A DNA stretch of 64,000 nucleotides, from assembly GCA_964491875.1 (NCBI GenBank), contig CAZBIC010000036.1, positions 7,833 to 71,832 on the forward strand, given 5' to 3'. Shown one piece after another: positions 37,773 through 47,313 of this stretch. The notes under the pieces were generated by a model. The model had not been told where the DNA came from, made no database searches, and was given only the letters and a program-made list of their open reading frames with translations. Source of the stretch: JADJPG01 sp964491875. Lineage in GTDB: Bacteria > Verrucomicrobiota > Verrucomicrobiia > Limisphaerales > JADJPG01. Made by a program: the position numbers and the translations under genes. Within the stretch, counting starts at the first letter, position 1, and each line of letters begins with the position of its first letter.

Positions 37773-38117
37773 TGGGTTACTCCGTGGGGGGTTGCGCCTT
37801 GCGGCGAGGGATCCTTTCCTTCGTCCTGACACCATACTAAACGCCCTGACCACCAACCTGCCGGAAGTGCATTCCGGCAAATCTTGAGGCCAAGCAGAGG
37901 CACACCTCGCATCAACGTGCGGAACATAAGCGTACGACACAATACAACGGGCTGCATGGGTTGGTTCACCGACAATCTCCCAAAATCGTTACAGATTTGC
38001 AACGAAAGAAGTGTCCGTTGCGCCCTCTCGTCACCGTTTCCCACCCGTTTCATTGCAATCAAGCCCGGCAAAAGGTTTCCGTTTACTTCAAGCAAACCCC
38101 TTGGTTACGCTGCGCCC
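37773..38117. promoter_or_regulatory. Divergent intergenic region with a perfect inverted repeat
   Basis: This gap of 345 bp separates the LTD/CotH gene (minus) from the DUF1232 gene (plus) and must hold both promoters. It contains a perfect 8-bp inverted repeat, TGCCGGAA (37859-37866) and TTCCGGCA (37872-37879), with a 5-nt spacer, about 87 bp upstream of the LTD/CotH start. That could be an operator or a small hairpin in its leader. I could not assign convincing -35/-10 pairs and saw no small gene. Confidence 0.45.
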
Positions 38118-38522
38118 ATGTCTGAGTTTGCCGAATATGTGAATCACGGGGCGTCCCTCGTCACCCCTCGTGTTGTCGACAACGTCCTGCGCCAGCTTCC
38201 CATCTGGAAGATTGAGTTCACGCAGATCAACGCCCCAAAATTCCCTCATCTTGTCGATCAATTGGAGTTTCTCGCCGACGCCGTCGAGGATTACGCAGAA
38301 GGCGCTTACAAAGACCTCCCGTTCTACGCCGTTGCCCAGGCCGTGTTCGCCCTGACCTACGCCCACAAGAAGGTCGACGTCATTCCAGACCTCATCCCGA
38401 ATTTGGGCCGCGCCGATGACTCCAGCGTCGTTCGCGCCGTCCTCATTCAGAACGAGAAGTCCTTCGCGAAATACGCCGAATCCATCGGCATCAGCTGGTC
38501 CAAAATTACCAGCAAACCCTGA
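38118..38522 (+). CDS. DUF1232 (YkvA-type) protein
   Basis: This 134-residue protein has the DUF1232 core around residues 65-110. There is a hydrophobic helix (PFYAVAQAVFALTYAHKKVD) followed by the signature VIPDLIPNLGRADDSSVV. Bacterial YkvA proteins carry the same D.IPD..P..G..DD pattern; their function is not established and they are thought to associate with membranes. The open frame runs upstream to 37884, but ATG 38118 gives the compact family length. The SGNH lipoprotein begins 27 bp downstream, probably on the same transcript. Confidence 0.8.
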   Translation: MSEFAEYVNHGASLVTPRVVDNVLRQLPIWKIEFTQINAPKFPHLVDQLEFLADAVEDYAEGAYKDLPFYAVAQAVFALTYAHKKVDVIPDLIPNLGRADDSSVVRAVLIQNEKSFAKYAESIGISWSKITSKP

Positions 38523-38549
38523 CGGTCGCCCCGTCTTAACGCCTTTCCC

Positions 38550-39257
38550 ATGGCGACTCCGCACCGTCAAACGGCCTCCATCTGGCGTTGGCTTCCCTTG
38601 GTCGCGTTGGGCCTCTTCCTGGCTGGCTGTGCCACGCCGTCGCGAACATTCGAGCCGCTGGCGGAAAACCGGCCCTTCGCCAAAGAGATCAACGCCTTCA
38701 CCGCGTCAGACGCCACCAATCCGCCGCCGCGCGGGTCGATCCTCTTCATTGGCAGCTCCAGTATTCGACTCTGGAAAACGCTGGCCGAGGACTTTTCAAA
38801 ATTTCGCGTCCTCAACCGCGGCTTTGGCGGTTCGCAAGTCATCGACTCGGTCAACTACGCCGATCGCATCGTTTTTCCTTACAAACCCCGCCACATCGTC
38901 ATGTACGCCGGCGGCAATGACATCAACGCCAAGAAGTCTCCCCAACAAGTATTCGCCGATTTCAAAACTTTCGTCGCCAAGGTCCACGCTGAACTCCCGC
39001 GCACGAAGATCTCCTACATCTCCATCGCGCCTAATCCCGCCCGGTGGTCCCAGATCGCTCAAGTCCGCGAGGCCAATCGACTGATCGAAGAATTCACTCG
39101 CACCGATTCCCGGCTCGCCTTCATCGATACCTTCTCCCACATGCTCGGTCCGGACGGACATCCTCTTCCGGACATCTTCGTCAGCGACCAGTTGCACATG
39201 AATCCCAAGGGTTACGTCCTCTGGACCGAAGTCGTCGGCAAACACCTGCGGCAGTGA
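38550..39257 (+). CDS. SGNH/GDSL-family hydrolase lipoprotein
   Basis: This 235-residue lipoprotein has the lipobox LAGC with Cys27. The SGNH domain is complete. Block I is IGSSSIRLW with nucleophile Ser70. Block II is RGFGGSQ, supplying the oxyanion Gly. Block III is YAGGNDINAKKSP with the Asn. Block V is SDQLHMNPKGY with the catalytic Asp-x-x-His. Family members are esterases or carbohydrate acetylesterases at the cell surface. The distance of the secreted deacetylase (3152) gives no direct link. It lies 27 bp after the DUF1232 gene and is followed by a 150-bp gap without a clear terminator. Confidence 0.9.
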   Translation: MATPHRQTASIWRWLPLVALGLFLAGCATPSRTFEPLAENRPFAKEINAFTASDATNPPPRGSILFIGSSSIRLWKTLAEDFSKFRVLNRGFGGSQVIDSVNYADRIVFPYKPRHIVMYAGGNDINAKKSPQQVFADFKTFVAKVHAELPRTKISYISIAPNPARWSQIAQVREANRLIEEFTRTDSRLAFIDTFSHMLGPDGHPLPDIFVSDQLHMNPKGYVLWTEVVGKHLRQ

Positions 39258-39407
39258 TTGCCCAATCGCGAGTTGCTTCATGGAGAAAGCGAAGCTCTGC
39301 TTGAAATTTTTGTTTTCTCCGAGCTCTTCCCGCCTATACTCCTCCGACCAACTCCCGCAGCTTGGACGAAACGTTCCAGGACTGAGCGGTGTTGTCATTA
39401 ATCGAAG

Positions 39408-40538
39408 ATGAATCACGGAACCATGAAAGCGGTCGGCGTCATTCCCACAAAGAAGGAAGTCGCCCTGCTCCAGCAAGCCATCCCTGGAATTTCCAAGCCC
39501 ACCGAACTCAAGGTGCGCACGCTCGATGTCGGCATCTGCGGCACGGACCGCGAGATCTGCTCGTTCGCCTACGGCACGCCGCCGGACGGCTCAGAGTTTC
39601 TCGTGCTCGGCCACGAAGCCGTGGGTGAAGTGGTCGAGACCGGTTCCGGCGTCAAGAAGTTCAAGGTTGGCGACCTCGTTGTTCCCACCGTGCGCCGTCC
39701 GTGCCCGCATCCGCACTGCCCGTCCTGCCGCGATGCACGACAGGACTTCTGCTTCACTGGTGATTTCACCGAACGCGGCATCAAGATGACGCACGGTTAC
39801 ATGACCGAGTATTTCGTGGAGGACGAATCGCACCTGAACATCGTGCCGCGTGAGTTGCGCGACGTCGCCGTGCTCGTCGAACCGCTCACCGTCGCCGAGA
39901 AGGCTCTCGCGCAGGTCTGGCAGGTTCAACAACGTCTGCCGTGGAACAACCCGAACGGTGAAGAATCCGAACGCGGCAAGGGGAAAACCGCCGTCGTCCT
40001 CGGAGCCGGGCCGGTCGGCATCCTCGGCGCAATGGCGCTCGTGGTGAACGGCTTCAAAACCTACGTTTACTCGCGGTCCGCCGAGCCGAATCCCAAGGCC
40101 GATCTCGTGAACTCCATCGGCGCGAAATACATTTCCTCCGACACCACGTCGCCCGAGGCGTTCGCCAAAATGGTGGGCAACATCGACCTCGTTTACGAAG
40201 CCGTCGGCGTCGCAAAGATCTCCTTCGACGTGATGAAAGTTCTCGGCTTGAACGGCATTTTTGTCTTCACCGGCATCCCACCGCACAAGCCGGCCATCGG
40301 CATCGAGGCTGATTCGCTCATGCGCCAGGTCGTGTTGATGAACCAGGCCATCATCGGCACCGTGAACGCGGATCGGCCGGCCTTCGAGAACGCCATCCGC
40401 CACCTCGGCATTTTCAAGCAACGCTGGCCGCAAGCGCTCGCGAAAGTCATCACCAGCCGTCATCCGATCGAGAATTACCGCGAACTGCTCTTGGGCAAGG
40501 CCACGGGAATCAAGAACGTGATCAGCATAGGCAAGTAA
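39408..40538 (+). CDS. Glucose 1-dehydrogenase-type zinc medium-chain dehydrogenase
   Basis: This 376-residue protein resembles the archaeal-type glucose dehydrogenase family. Catalytic zinc site: VGICGTDREIC and LGHEAVGEVVE. Structural zinc loop: RRPCPHPHCPSCRDARQDFC, with four cysteines. Cofactor domain: VVLGAGPVGILGAMALV. The GDFTERGIKMTHGYMTEYFV segment is distinctive for glucose 1-dehydrogenases of this type. It oxidises aldoses such as glucose to the lactone using NAD(P)+. It stands alone between 150-bp and 82-bp gaps. ATG 39408 is used; ATG 39423 (MKAVGVIPTKKE) would start closer to the domain and is equally plausible. Confidence 0.85.
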   Translation: MNHGTMKAVGVIPTKKEVALLQQAIPGISKPTELKVRTLDVGICGTDREICSFAYGTPPDGSEFLVLGHEAVGEVVETGSGVKKFKVGDLVVPTVRRPCPHPHCPSCRDARQDFCFTGDFTERGIKMTHGYMTEYFVEDESHLNIVPRELRDVAVLVEPLTVAEKALAQVWQVQQRLPWNNPNGEESERGKGKTAVVLGAGPVGILGAMALVVNGFKTYVYSRSAEPNPKADLVNSIGAKYISSDTTSPEAFAKMVGNIDLVYEAVGVAKISFDVMKVLGLNGIFVFTGIPPHKPAIGIEADSLMRQVVLMNQAIIGTVNADRPAFENAIRHLGIFKQRWPQALAKVITSRHPIENYRELLLGKATGIKNVISIGK

Positions 40539-40620
40539 GCGGGAGCCGTTCTCTCGAGCCGGTTGTCGCGTTCCTGATTGCGAGTTGCGCTTTCCGCACT
40601 CCTCCGCTACTTAACTCGCC

Positions 40621-41682
40621 ATGCGATTCATAGGTAGCATCATCGAAAAGCTTCAGCGGCATCCGAAGCGCGTTGTCTTCCCGGAAGGGACGGAACCGCG
40701 CATCCTGCAAGCCGCACGGCAGTTCTATTCGCTGCGCCTTGGAGCCCCAATCCTTCTGGGAGATCGCACCCAGATCAAGCAAGCCGCCGCGAGCCTGAAT
40801 GTTTCGCTGGAGGGCGTCCGCATCATCAATCCCGCCGAGAGCGAGGATCTGGACACTTTCGCGCAACGCTACGAAATGCTCCGCCGTTTCAAGGGTGTGA
40901 AAGTCACCGAGGCGCGCGAGGCGATGCTGAATCCGAATTACTACGGCGCGATGATGGTGGCGATGCATCAGGCGGACGGCTTCATCTCGGGAGCGAGCGA
41001 GTTCACCGGCAGCACCCTGCGACCACTCTTCCAAATCATCAAAGTCGCACCGCAAGCCACCACCGCGTCCAGCTGCATGATTATGGAAGTGGAAGACACG
41101 CGCTTCGGCGAAAATGGCGTGATGTTCCTCGCGGACTGCGGCGTCATCCCAGAGCCGACCGTTGATCAACTCGCCGACATCGCCGTTTCGACGGCCGCGC
41201 TTTCGAAACAACTGCTCGGCATCCGCCCGCGTGTCGCCATGCTTTCCTACTCCACGAAGGGCAGTGCCACACATCCAACGATTGGGCGTGTCCAAGCTGC
41301 AACCGCACTGGCTCAACAGAAAGCCGCCCAGAAAGGTCTGGAAGCGGACTTCGATGGCGAACTTCAAGTCGACTCCGCGCTCATCCCGGAGATCGCCAGC
41401 CGCAAGCTGCCCGAAAGCAAGGTCGGCGGTCGCGCGAACGTTCTCATCTTCCCGGATCTCAATTCCGGCAACATCGCGAGCAAACTCGTCCAGCACGTCG
41501 CCCGCGCGAATGCTTACGGACAAATTCTCCTCGGCCTCGATCGGCCGGCGGCGGATGTTTCCCGCGGTTCCAGTGCCCACGACATTCTCGGCGTGGCCGC
41601 CATAGTCGGACTGCAATCGATTGCCTACAACGAACTGTATCCCGAAGCCGGCAAGAAGCTGCCCGGGGAGGAAAAGGCATGA
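40621..41682 (+). CDS. pta: Phosphate acetyltransferase, catalytic domain protein
   Basis: This 353-residue protein is a PTA_PTB domain. It starts RRHPKRVVFPEG-like (RHPKRVVFPEGTEPRILQAA) and continues DGFISGASEFTGSTLRPLFQ, MLSYSTKGSATHP and the C-terminal GRANVLIFPDLNSGNI and GLDRPAADVSRGSS. These match Pta and not phosphate butyryltransferase. It interconverts acetyl-CoA and acetyl phosphate. Length equals the stand-alone short Pta form, lacking the 300-residue N-terminal P-loop/DRTGG part of E. coli Pta. That missing part is encoded next door, overlapping by 4 bp (ATGA). No ackA is in the window. Confidence 0.92.
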   Translation: MRFIGSIIEKLQRHPKRVVFPEGTEPRILQAARQFYSLRLGAPILLGDRTQIKQAAASLNVSLEGVRIINPAESEDLDTFAQRYEMLRRFKGVKVTEAREAMLNPNYYGAMMVAMHQADGFISGASEFTGSTLRPLFQIIKVAPQATTASSCMIMEVEDTRFGENGVMFLADCGVIPEPTVDQLADIAVSTAALSKQLLGIRPRVAMLSYSTKGSATHPTIGRVQAATALAQQKAAQKGLEADFDGELQVDSALIPEIASRKLPESKVGGRANVLIFPDLNSGNIASKLVQHVARANAYGQILLGLDRPAADVSRGSSAHDILGVAAIVGLQSIAYNELYPEAGKKLPGEEKA

Positions 41683-42773
41683 ACAGCGTTACCCCGCGCG
41701 TCTTCATCGCTGCCACGCGGCAGAACGACGGAAAGACCACGTCATCCCTCGGCCTGCTGGCGGCGTTGCAGAAGCGCTACCCGCGCATCGGCTACATCAA
41801 GCCCGTCGGTCAGCGCTTCGTCGAAGTGGCCGAGCACAAGATCGACGAGGACACCGTCCTCATGGACAGCGTGTACCAGCTGAACTGCCCGCTCGTCGAC
41901 ATGAGCCCGATCGCAGTGGAACCGGATTTCACCCGCAAGTATCTCCAGTCGTCGAACCGCGACGCGTTGGTGAAAAAGATCGAGAAGGCGTTCGACCGCG
42001 TCGCCTGGGAAAAGGATTTCGTCCTTTGCGAGGGTTCCGGCCACGCCGGGGTCGGTTCCGTTTTTGATCTGTCGAACGCACAGGTTGCCAAGGTGCTGAA
42101 GGCAAAGGTGGTCATCGTTTCCCGTGGCGGCATCGGCAAGCCGATTGACGAGGTTGCGCTAAACCAGGCGCTCTTTGAGAAGGAAGGCGTCGAAATCATC
42201 GGCGTCATCATCAACAAGGTGATCCCGGAGAAGATCGAGTTCGTCACCGAATTCGCCCGGCGCGGATTGAAGCGCAAGGGGCTGGATTTGCTGGGTGTCA
42301 TTCCGCACCGCACCATCCTGTCGAGCCCGAGCGTCAACCTCATCCTCGAAGAACTCGACGCCGAGCTGCTGAACTCGGAGGTTCGCCTGCACAACATTGT
42401 GGACGACGTCGTGGTCGGCGCGATGGGAGTGAACAACGCGATGCGTTTCTTCAAGAACGGCGTGCTCCTGATTACTCCCGGCGACCGGGAAGACATCATT
42501 CTCGCCGCTGCTGCGAGCACCGGGTCACACAAGCAACCACAACTCGCCGGCATCGTGCTGACCGGCGGACTTCGCCCGAGCGAGAGCGTGATGAAGGTAA
42601 TCCGCGGCGCGGGCTTCCCAATCCTGCTCGCGGATCAAGACAGCTACGAAGTCGCTTCGAAGGTTCACGATCTCACGGTGAAGACCCGCCCGGACGACAC
42701 CGAGAAAATTTCCGTCATCCGCGATCTCATCGCGCAGTATGTCGACGTTGGCAAAATTCTGAAGGCGCTGTGA
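41679..42773 (+). CDS. BioD-like P-loop/DRTGG protein (Pta N-terminal-like regulatory half)
   Basis: This 364-residue protein begins with a P-loop NTPase domain like dethiobiotin synthetase (VFIAATRQNDGKTTSSLGL; Walker A-like QNDGKTT), with VLCEGSGHAGVGSVFDLSNA as the next motif. The C-terminal 130 residues, around RLHNIVDDVVVGAMGVNNAM and LAGIVLTGGLRPSESV, form a DRTGG domain. Both match the non-catalytic N-terminal half of long Pta proteins (the BioD-like phosphotransacetylase family). The gene overlaps pta by 4 bp, so the two proteins probably associate and the P-loop/DRTGG half may bind nucleotide to regulate Pta. The regulatory role is inferred from E. coli Pta. Confidence 0.85.
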   Translation: MNSVTPRVFIAATRQNDGKTTSSLGLLAALQKRYPRIGYIKPVGQRFVEVAEHKIDEDTVLMDSVYQLNCPLVDMSPIAVEPDFTRKYLQSSNRDALVKKIEKAFDRVAWEKDFVLCEGSGHAGVGSVFDLSNAQVAKVLKAKVVIVSRGGIGKPIDEVALNQALFEKEGVEIIGVIINKVIPEKIEFVTEFARRGLKRKGLDLLGVIPHRTILSSPSVNLILEELDAELLNSEVRLHNIVDDVVVGAMGVNNAMRFFKNGVLLITPGDREDIILAAAASTGSHKQPQLAGIVLTGGLRPSESVMKVIRGAGFPILLADQDSYEVASKVHDLTVKTRPDDTEKISVIRDLIAQYVDVGKILKAL

Positions 42774-42809
42774 TGCCGCCTCGCATCTGAAACGATCCCT
42801 GTTCGCACC

Positions 42810-43907
42810 ATGATTCCCCTGCCCCTCAATCCGTCTCTCGCCACGCTTCCCGTTTATCAACCGGGCCGGCCCATCGAAGAAGTCGCGCGCGAACTCAACC
42901 TCAAGGCGGAAGACATCATCAAGGTCGCTTCGAACGAAAACCCGCTAGGCCCATCGCCCGCCGCGGTGGCCGCGATGGAACGCGCCATTCACAGCCTGCA
43001 CCTTTACCCGGACGGGAACGCATTTTATCTCAAGCAGAAGCTGGCGGCGAAACTGGGCGTGACGCCGGCGAACCTGATCCTCGGCAACGGTTCAAACGAG
43101 ATCATCGAGTTCATCGGTCACGCACTGATGGCGCCGGGCACCGAGGTTGTCGTGTCGCAGTATTGTTTTGCCGTTTATCCGATCGTCACCAGTCTCTTCG
43201 GCGCCAGTCTGATTACCGTGCCCGCCGTGAACTTCGGGCATGATCTTGCGGCAATGGCCAAGGCAATTACGCCCAAGACCCGCGTGGTTTTCGTGGCGAA
43301 CCCGAACAATCCCACCGGCACTCTCATCCCGAGTGGCGAGATATTGAAATTCATCAAGGCGGTCCCGTCGCACGTTCTAATCGCGATGGATGAGGCGTAT
43401 GTCGAGTTCCTCGACGAGCCGTGCGAACTGATTTCCATGCTGCGCAACGGACAGGCACCCAATCTTCTGCTGATGCGGACATTCTCGAAAATCTACGGAT
43501 TGGCAGGCCTGCGGCTGGGCTACGGCATCGGGCATCCCGAGCTGATCGCCGCGCTCGAAAAGATTCGGCAACCGTTCAATATCAACTCGCTGATTCAAGC
43601 TGGCGCCCTGGCGGCGCTCGACGACGAGGAACACATCACCCGCACCAAGCGCAATAACTCCGAGGGATTGAGATTTTTCGAGAAAGCGTTTCTTGAACTG
43701 AAGCTGGATTTCGTTCCGTCGGCCGCAAACTTCATTCTCGTGAAGATGGGCGACGGGCAGAAGATTTTCGCCGAGATGCAGAAGCTGGGCGTCATCGTCC
43801 GCCCCATGGGTGGCTACCAATTGCCCGAGTGGATTCGCATTTCGATTGGTTCAACCGTTGAGAACGAGCGTTGCCTCACCGCACTCAAACGGGCGCTCGG
43901 TCGCTGA
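42810..43907 (+). CDS. hisC: Histidinol-phosphate aminotransferase
   Basis: This 365-residue PLP enzyme of fold type I transaminates imidazole acetol phosphate in histidine synthesis. Seen are VASNENPLGPSPAAVAAM, NLILGNGSNEIIEF, VFVANPNNPTGTLI, AMDEAYVEFLD and the PLP-lysine motif TFSKIYGLAGLRLGYG. HisC-like enzymes can also act on tyrosine or phenylalanine, so specificity is inferred. It lies 36 bp after the DRTGG gene and probably shares the pta transcript, although no other his gene is near. Confidence 0.9.
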   Translation: MIPLPLNPSLATLPVYQPGRPIEEVARELNLKAEDIIKVASNENPLGPSPAAVAAMERAIHSLHLYPDGNAFYLKQKLAAKLGVTPANLILGNGSNEIIEFIGHALMAPGTEVVVSQYCFAVYPIVTSLFGASLITVPAVNFGHDLAAMAKAITPKTRVVFVANPNNPTGTLIPSGEILKFIKAVPSHVLIAMDEAYVEFLDEPCELISMLRNGQAPNLLLMRTFSKIYGLAGLRLGYGIGHPELIAALEKIRQPFNINSLIQAGALAALDDEEHITRTKRNNSEGLRFFEKAFLELKLDFVPSAANFILVKMGDGQKIFAEMQKLGVIVRPMGGYQLPEWIRISIGSTVENERCLTALKRALGR

Positions 43908-43993
43908 AGAGGTTTCTTTCCCTCAACCAAGCTGGTGCTCCCACGGCCAGTGGCAGTGCCAGTTCGTCAACCTTCGCCTGTCCCAGAAGCGAA

Positions 43994-44019
43994 GAGACCG
44001 GGGACGAATCCCCGGTCTC
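43994..44019. terminator. Perfect hairpin between convergent genes
   Basis: An 11-bp perfect stem (GAGACCGGGGA 43994-44004, TCCCCGGTCTC 44009-44019) with a CGAA tetraloop lies 86 bp after hisC and 65 bp before the convergent gene's stop. No T-tract follows on either strand, so termination is uncertain. Confidence 0.55.
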
Positions 44020-44083
44020 CATGCGTGCTAAATATGTCTGCTGTGTGCGCAGACAAAATTGCGCTTCAAAGCGCGCCGCGTGC

Positions 44084-47000
44084 TTATTGCTTCACGAGGC
44101 GGAAGAAGGCGTTGTTCGGCGTCGCTGGCACACTGACCCCACTGGCGCCGGCTTGCGGAGCCCAGGGGCCGGTAACAGCCGAGGCTTTCTCCAGTGAGAA
44201 CGACGCGTCTGGCCAGGTCAGGACGATGTTGTTACCCGAGCGGGTCACTGTGAGCGGCGGAACACAGTTGCCAACGGTGGCCGTCAACTGCGCAGCGAAG
44301 ATCGAGTCCGAGCTCGTCGCCGAGCTGGCGTGAACTTCCACCGCGAGCACGTTCTCACCGTAGACGAGACCGGTGATGGCCATTTCGGCCGGGCCTTCCA
44401 CGGTGTGCGTGCCATCCGTCGGTTCCGGACCACTGGCGTTCGCCAACGTGGCGAAGGTAACAGCACCATCCGCCATGCGGGTACGGCGAGCCTCCACTCC
44501 GTTGAAGTAATAGACGGCACCGTCATCCAGCACTTCCGTCAACTGCAGGCTCGTGATCGCGCGAGGATCAGTCCCCAGATTGAACCGGATGCGGAAGTAG
44601 GTGGTGTTCGTGGCGGAACCGGCTGACGTCGCCGTGACGATTGCGGGCACTTGAGCGGCCGCAGGCTCGAAACCAAGCGGAGCGCCACCACTGAGCCACG
44701 CGGAGTCATCGAAGCCGGGCTGGCTCCACGAGGTGCCGAGATCCACTCCGGTGTCGTTGTAGCGCCAGGCGGCGTCGAGGGCGACGAGGACTTGCGGCTT
44801 GGTGAAGTTCACCGTCGTCGGATTCGGATTTACCGGATTGCCTGCCGTATCGGCGGCATCGGTAATCACGAGAGCATTGCGGACGCAATCTTCCACCGGC
44901 GCGGCGGCCACCAAGGTTACCACCGTGGGAGACGTAAGGGTTGCAGAGGTTGGGTTGGCGCCGTTGATGGTGTAGTTGCCAGCGATGGCCGCGGAGGCTC
45001 CCATCGGCTCGCTGAACGTCACAGTGACGTTCACGCCAGCGGCATCCGTTGAGGCGGAGACCACCGTCGGACGGATCGTGTCAGCAGCGACGGTTAGGGT
45101 CGCTTCCGAGCTGGTCTGCGTGTTTCCACCGATGATCGAGATGCGGACGCTGAACTTCGCGCCGTTATCACCCGAGCCAGCCGTGAAGCTGTAGGAGGAC
45201 GAGCTCGCGTTCGGGATTTCCACGCCGTCGCGCAGCCATTGATAGCACTTGAAGGCATCGGAGCTGGTGGCGACCGAGAACGTGGCGACCGTGTTCGGAA
45301 CGACGGAAGTGTCGGCCGGTTGCTGGGTAATGGTGAACGTGCCCGCCGCGTTGAGCGGAGCAGCCGGGAAACCAAGCATGCTCCCCGGGATGGCGTCGTT
45401 GGGCGTCAGGCTCGCTGCCGCCGCGGACGGCGGAGTCACGCCCTGAGGGCCAGCCCAGACATGGAGGTAATCACCGCCGGTGGCTTCCTTGTAGAGAGCT
45501 TCGAGATAGTAAGCCTTGCCCGCTTCGAGAGCGTAGGGAGCCGACGCGTGCGCGCTGTAGGGATTGCAGCAACCGGTTTCTTCCTGGATCTTGATCTTGC
45601 CGCCTTCGCCAGGACCGTTCGGGTTCAGGTAGAGCACACCAGCATCGTCGCTGCTCAGGTAGAACACCCAGTTACCGGAGGACGGCGGAATGAACAGCGC
45701 ACGCAGGCGACCACCGAATTGCTCGTGAGTATCGTCAGTATAGGAATTGCGGGTCGAGAAGCTCGGTATGCGGAACGTTTCCCGCGGATTATTTGGGAAG
45801 TTCGGGTGGCCGGTGAGCAAGTTGATGGCGGTACCCGCAGTGGAGGACGTGTCGAACGTCTCAAACAGAACACCGCCGCAGTCCGTAGGAACCCAACTCG
45901 TGAACTGAACTTGGGTTGCCACCATCGTATTGGGAATCAAGTCGCTGACACCCTCGATACTGATGGTGTACGCAGTACCGGGCAGCATGTCGTTCTGGTA
46001 TGTAATGGTGACACTGGTGCCTCCCGGATTCAGCACTACCCCGAGAGGAGAGTTGCCGTCATTGAGGATGTAGGTAAACGGCTCCGTCGCCGTGGTTTCT
46101 TCCACGACTTCGTCGAAATTCACCACCACGGTATTAAAGGGACCGGCCTGGCTGACTCCCACCACCGTGGGGGGGGTGCTATCCGACGAGAAGAGAACAG
46201 ACGCTTCGCGGCTGTCGATCTCACCCACCGAGTTGCTGACGCGGCAGAAATACTTCCGGGTCACAGTGTCGGGCGACTCATTGGTGATCTGCAGGGACGA
46301 TGAGGTGGCGCCGTCGATCGGACTTCCGTCAACGAACCATTGATACGTGGGCGCCGGACGCGCATTGGCTTCGGCAGTGAGAACCGACCCACGGAACTGC
46401 AGCAGCGTGCGGTTCGTCGGCTGATTCGGATCAACAAATACCGGAGCGAAAGGAACAATCGAGCTCAACTGCAGCGCGAAGGCGACATCAGAGCTGGTGG
46501 TCGACGACTGGTGGAGTTCGACCGCGATCGTGTTATCGCCTTGAACCAGCAACGAGGTATCCAAGTCTTGGGTGTACTCGAAGCCTTCGGCCACCACTGG
46601 CGGGAAACCTGCCGCGTCGTGGTTGGCACCGAGCGTGTCCCAATTCACCGGATCCGGAGCCGGCACCTGCATCTTGCTACGGAATGCCTCAGTGCCGTTG
46701 ATGTAAACGACGATGCCGTCGTCATGCACCCACTTGGCTTCGAGAATGGAATTCGCCGGACCGTTGAAGGTGAAGTTTTTCCGGAAGTAGAACGTAACAC
46801 GATCAGACGCAGCCGCGATGCCGCGGTTCAGCGGAGTGAGGAATCCGTTGACGCCGCCGCTAAAGGGACGTCCGAGTCCATCGTAAAGGCCGCCGCCGTC
46901 ATTACCGAACAACGCGGGGCCAGTTTTCCAACCCGGAGCGCTGTTGGTGTCGTACCCCGGCAATTGCCAACCCGTGCCGTGAAGGTTTTCTGTGGGAGTA

Positions 47001-47134
47001 GTGGCGTCGTTGTAGGCCCACAGGTTGGTCCAGCCGACTAGTGTTGTGGATTGAGCCGAACTGTCGACGGCCGTCGCCGCCAACCCGAGTATCCCCAGTG
47101 TGGCTGCGGATAGTTTGGACAGGAATGCACGCAT
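44084..47134 (-). CDS. Secreted multidomain protein with PA14, Ig-like and jelly-roll modules
   Basis: This 1016-residue protein has a signal peptide (RAFLSKLSAATLGILGLAAT). A jelly-roll, galactose-binding-like module (about 30-260) has the pattern W.YND.......W..PGYD and WVHDDGIVVYINGTEAFR. An Ig-like domain follows (residues 265-345; YQWFVDGSPIDGATSSSLQI), then a bacterial Ig/SwmB segment. A PA14-type domain (about 465-600) carries GGRLRALFIPPSSGNWVFYL and SSDDAGVLYLNPNG. More Ig-like domains and a second copy of the jelly-roll module (about 770-960; WRYNDTGVDLGTSWSQPGFD) come next. It ends SLEKASAVTGPW...NAFFRLVKQ. PA14 and jelly-roll modules bind glycans, so a role in polymer binding is likely. 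ATG 47134 is preferred over 47218. Confidence 0.82.
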   Translation of the reverse strand: MRAFLSKLSAATLGILGLAATAVDSSAQSTTLVGWTNLWAYNDATTPTENLHGTGWQLPGYDTNSAPGWKTGPALFGNDGGGLYDGLGRPFSGGVNGFLTPLNRGIAAASDRVTFYFRKNFTFNGPANSILEAKWVHDDGIVVYINGTEAFRSKMQVPAPDPVNWDTLGANHDAAGFPPVVAEGFEYTQDLDTSLLVQGDNTIAVELHQSSTTSSDVAFALQLSSIVPFAPVFVDPNQPTNRTLLQFRGSVLTAEANARPAPTYQWFVDGSPIDGATSSSLQITNESPDTVTRKYFCRVSNSVGEIDSREASVLFSSDSTPPTVVGVSQAGPFNTVVVNFDEVVEETTATEPFTYILNDGNSPLGVVLNPGGTSVTITYQNDMLPGTAYTISIEGVSDLIPNTMVATQVQFTSWVPTDCGGVLFETFDTSSTAGTAINLLTGHPNFPNNPRETFRIPSFSTRNSYTDDTHEQFGGRLRALFIPPSSGNWVFYLSSDDAGVLYLNPNGPGEGGKIKIQEETGCCNPYSAHASAPYALEAGKAYYLEALYKEATGGDYLHVWAGPQGVTPPSAAAASLTPNDAIPGSMLGFPAAPLNAAGTFTITQQPADTSVVPNTVATFSVATSSDAFKCYQWLRDGVEIPNASSSSYSFTAGSGDNGAKFSVRISIIGGNTQTSSEATLTVAADTIRPTVVSASTDAAGVNVTVTFSEPMGASAAIAGNYTINGANPTSATLTSPTVVTLVAAAPVEDCVRNALVITDAADTAGNPVNPNPTTVNFTKPQVLVALDAAWRYNDTGVDLGTSWSQPGFDDSAWLSGGAPLGFEPAAAQVPAIVTATSAGSATNTTYFRIRFNLGTDPRAITSLQLTEVLDDGAVYYFNGVEARRTRMADGAVTFATLANASGPEPTDGTHTVEGPAEMAITGLVYGENVLAVEVHASSATSSDSIFAAQLTATVGNCVPPLTVTRSGNNIVLTWPDASFSLEKASAVTGPWAPQAGASGVSVPATPNNAFFRLVKQ

Positions 47135-47313
47135 AGTGCCCTTTCGTTTTAGTTTTGCCCCCAAGGTGCCATTCTGCGTAGGCATAACACATGCCCAAAA
47201 AACGGCACAGATATGCACCGAGGCGCTAAGTTGCTGAGATGCGTGGAGTGAATCAACTCTTACTCAAAAAGGCAATTCTATTCGCGTAACTTTCTGCGAA
47301 ACCCCGTGTCTGC

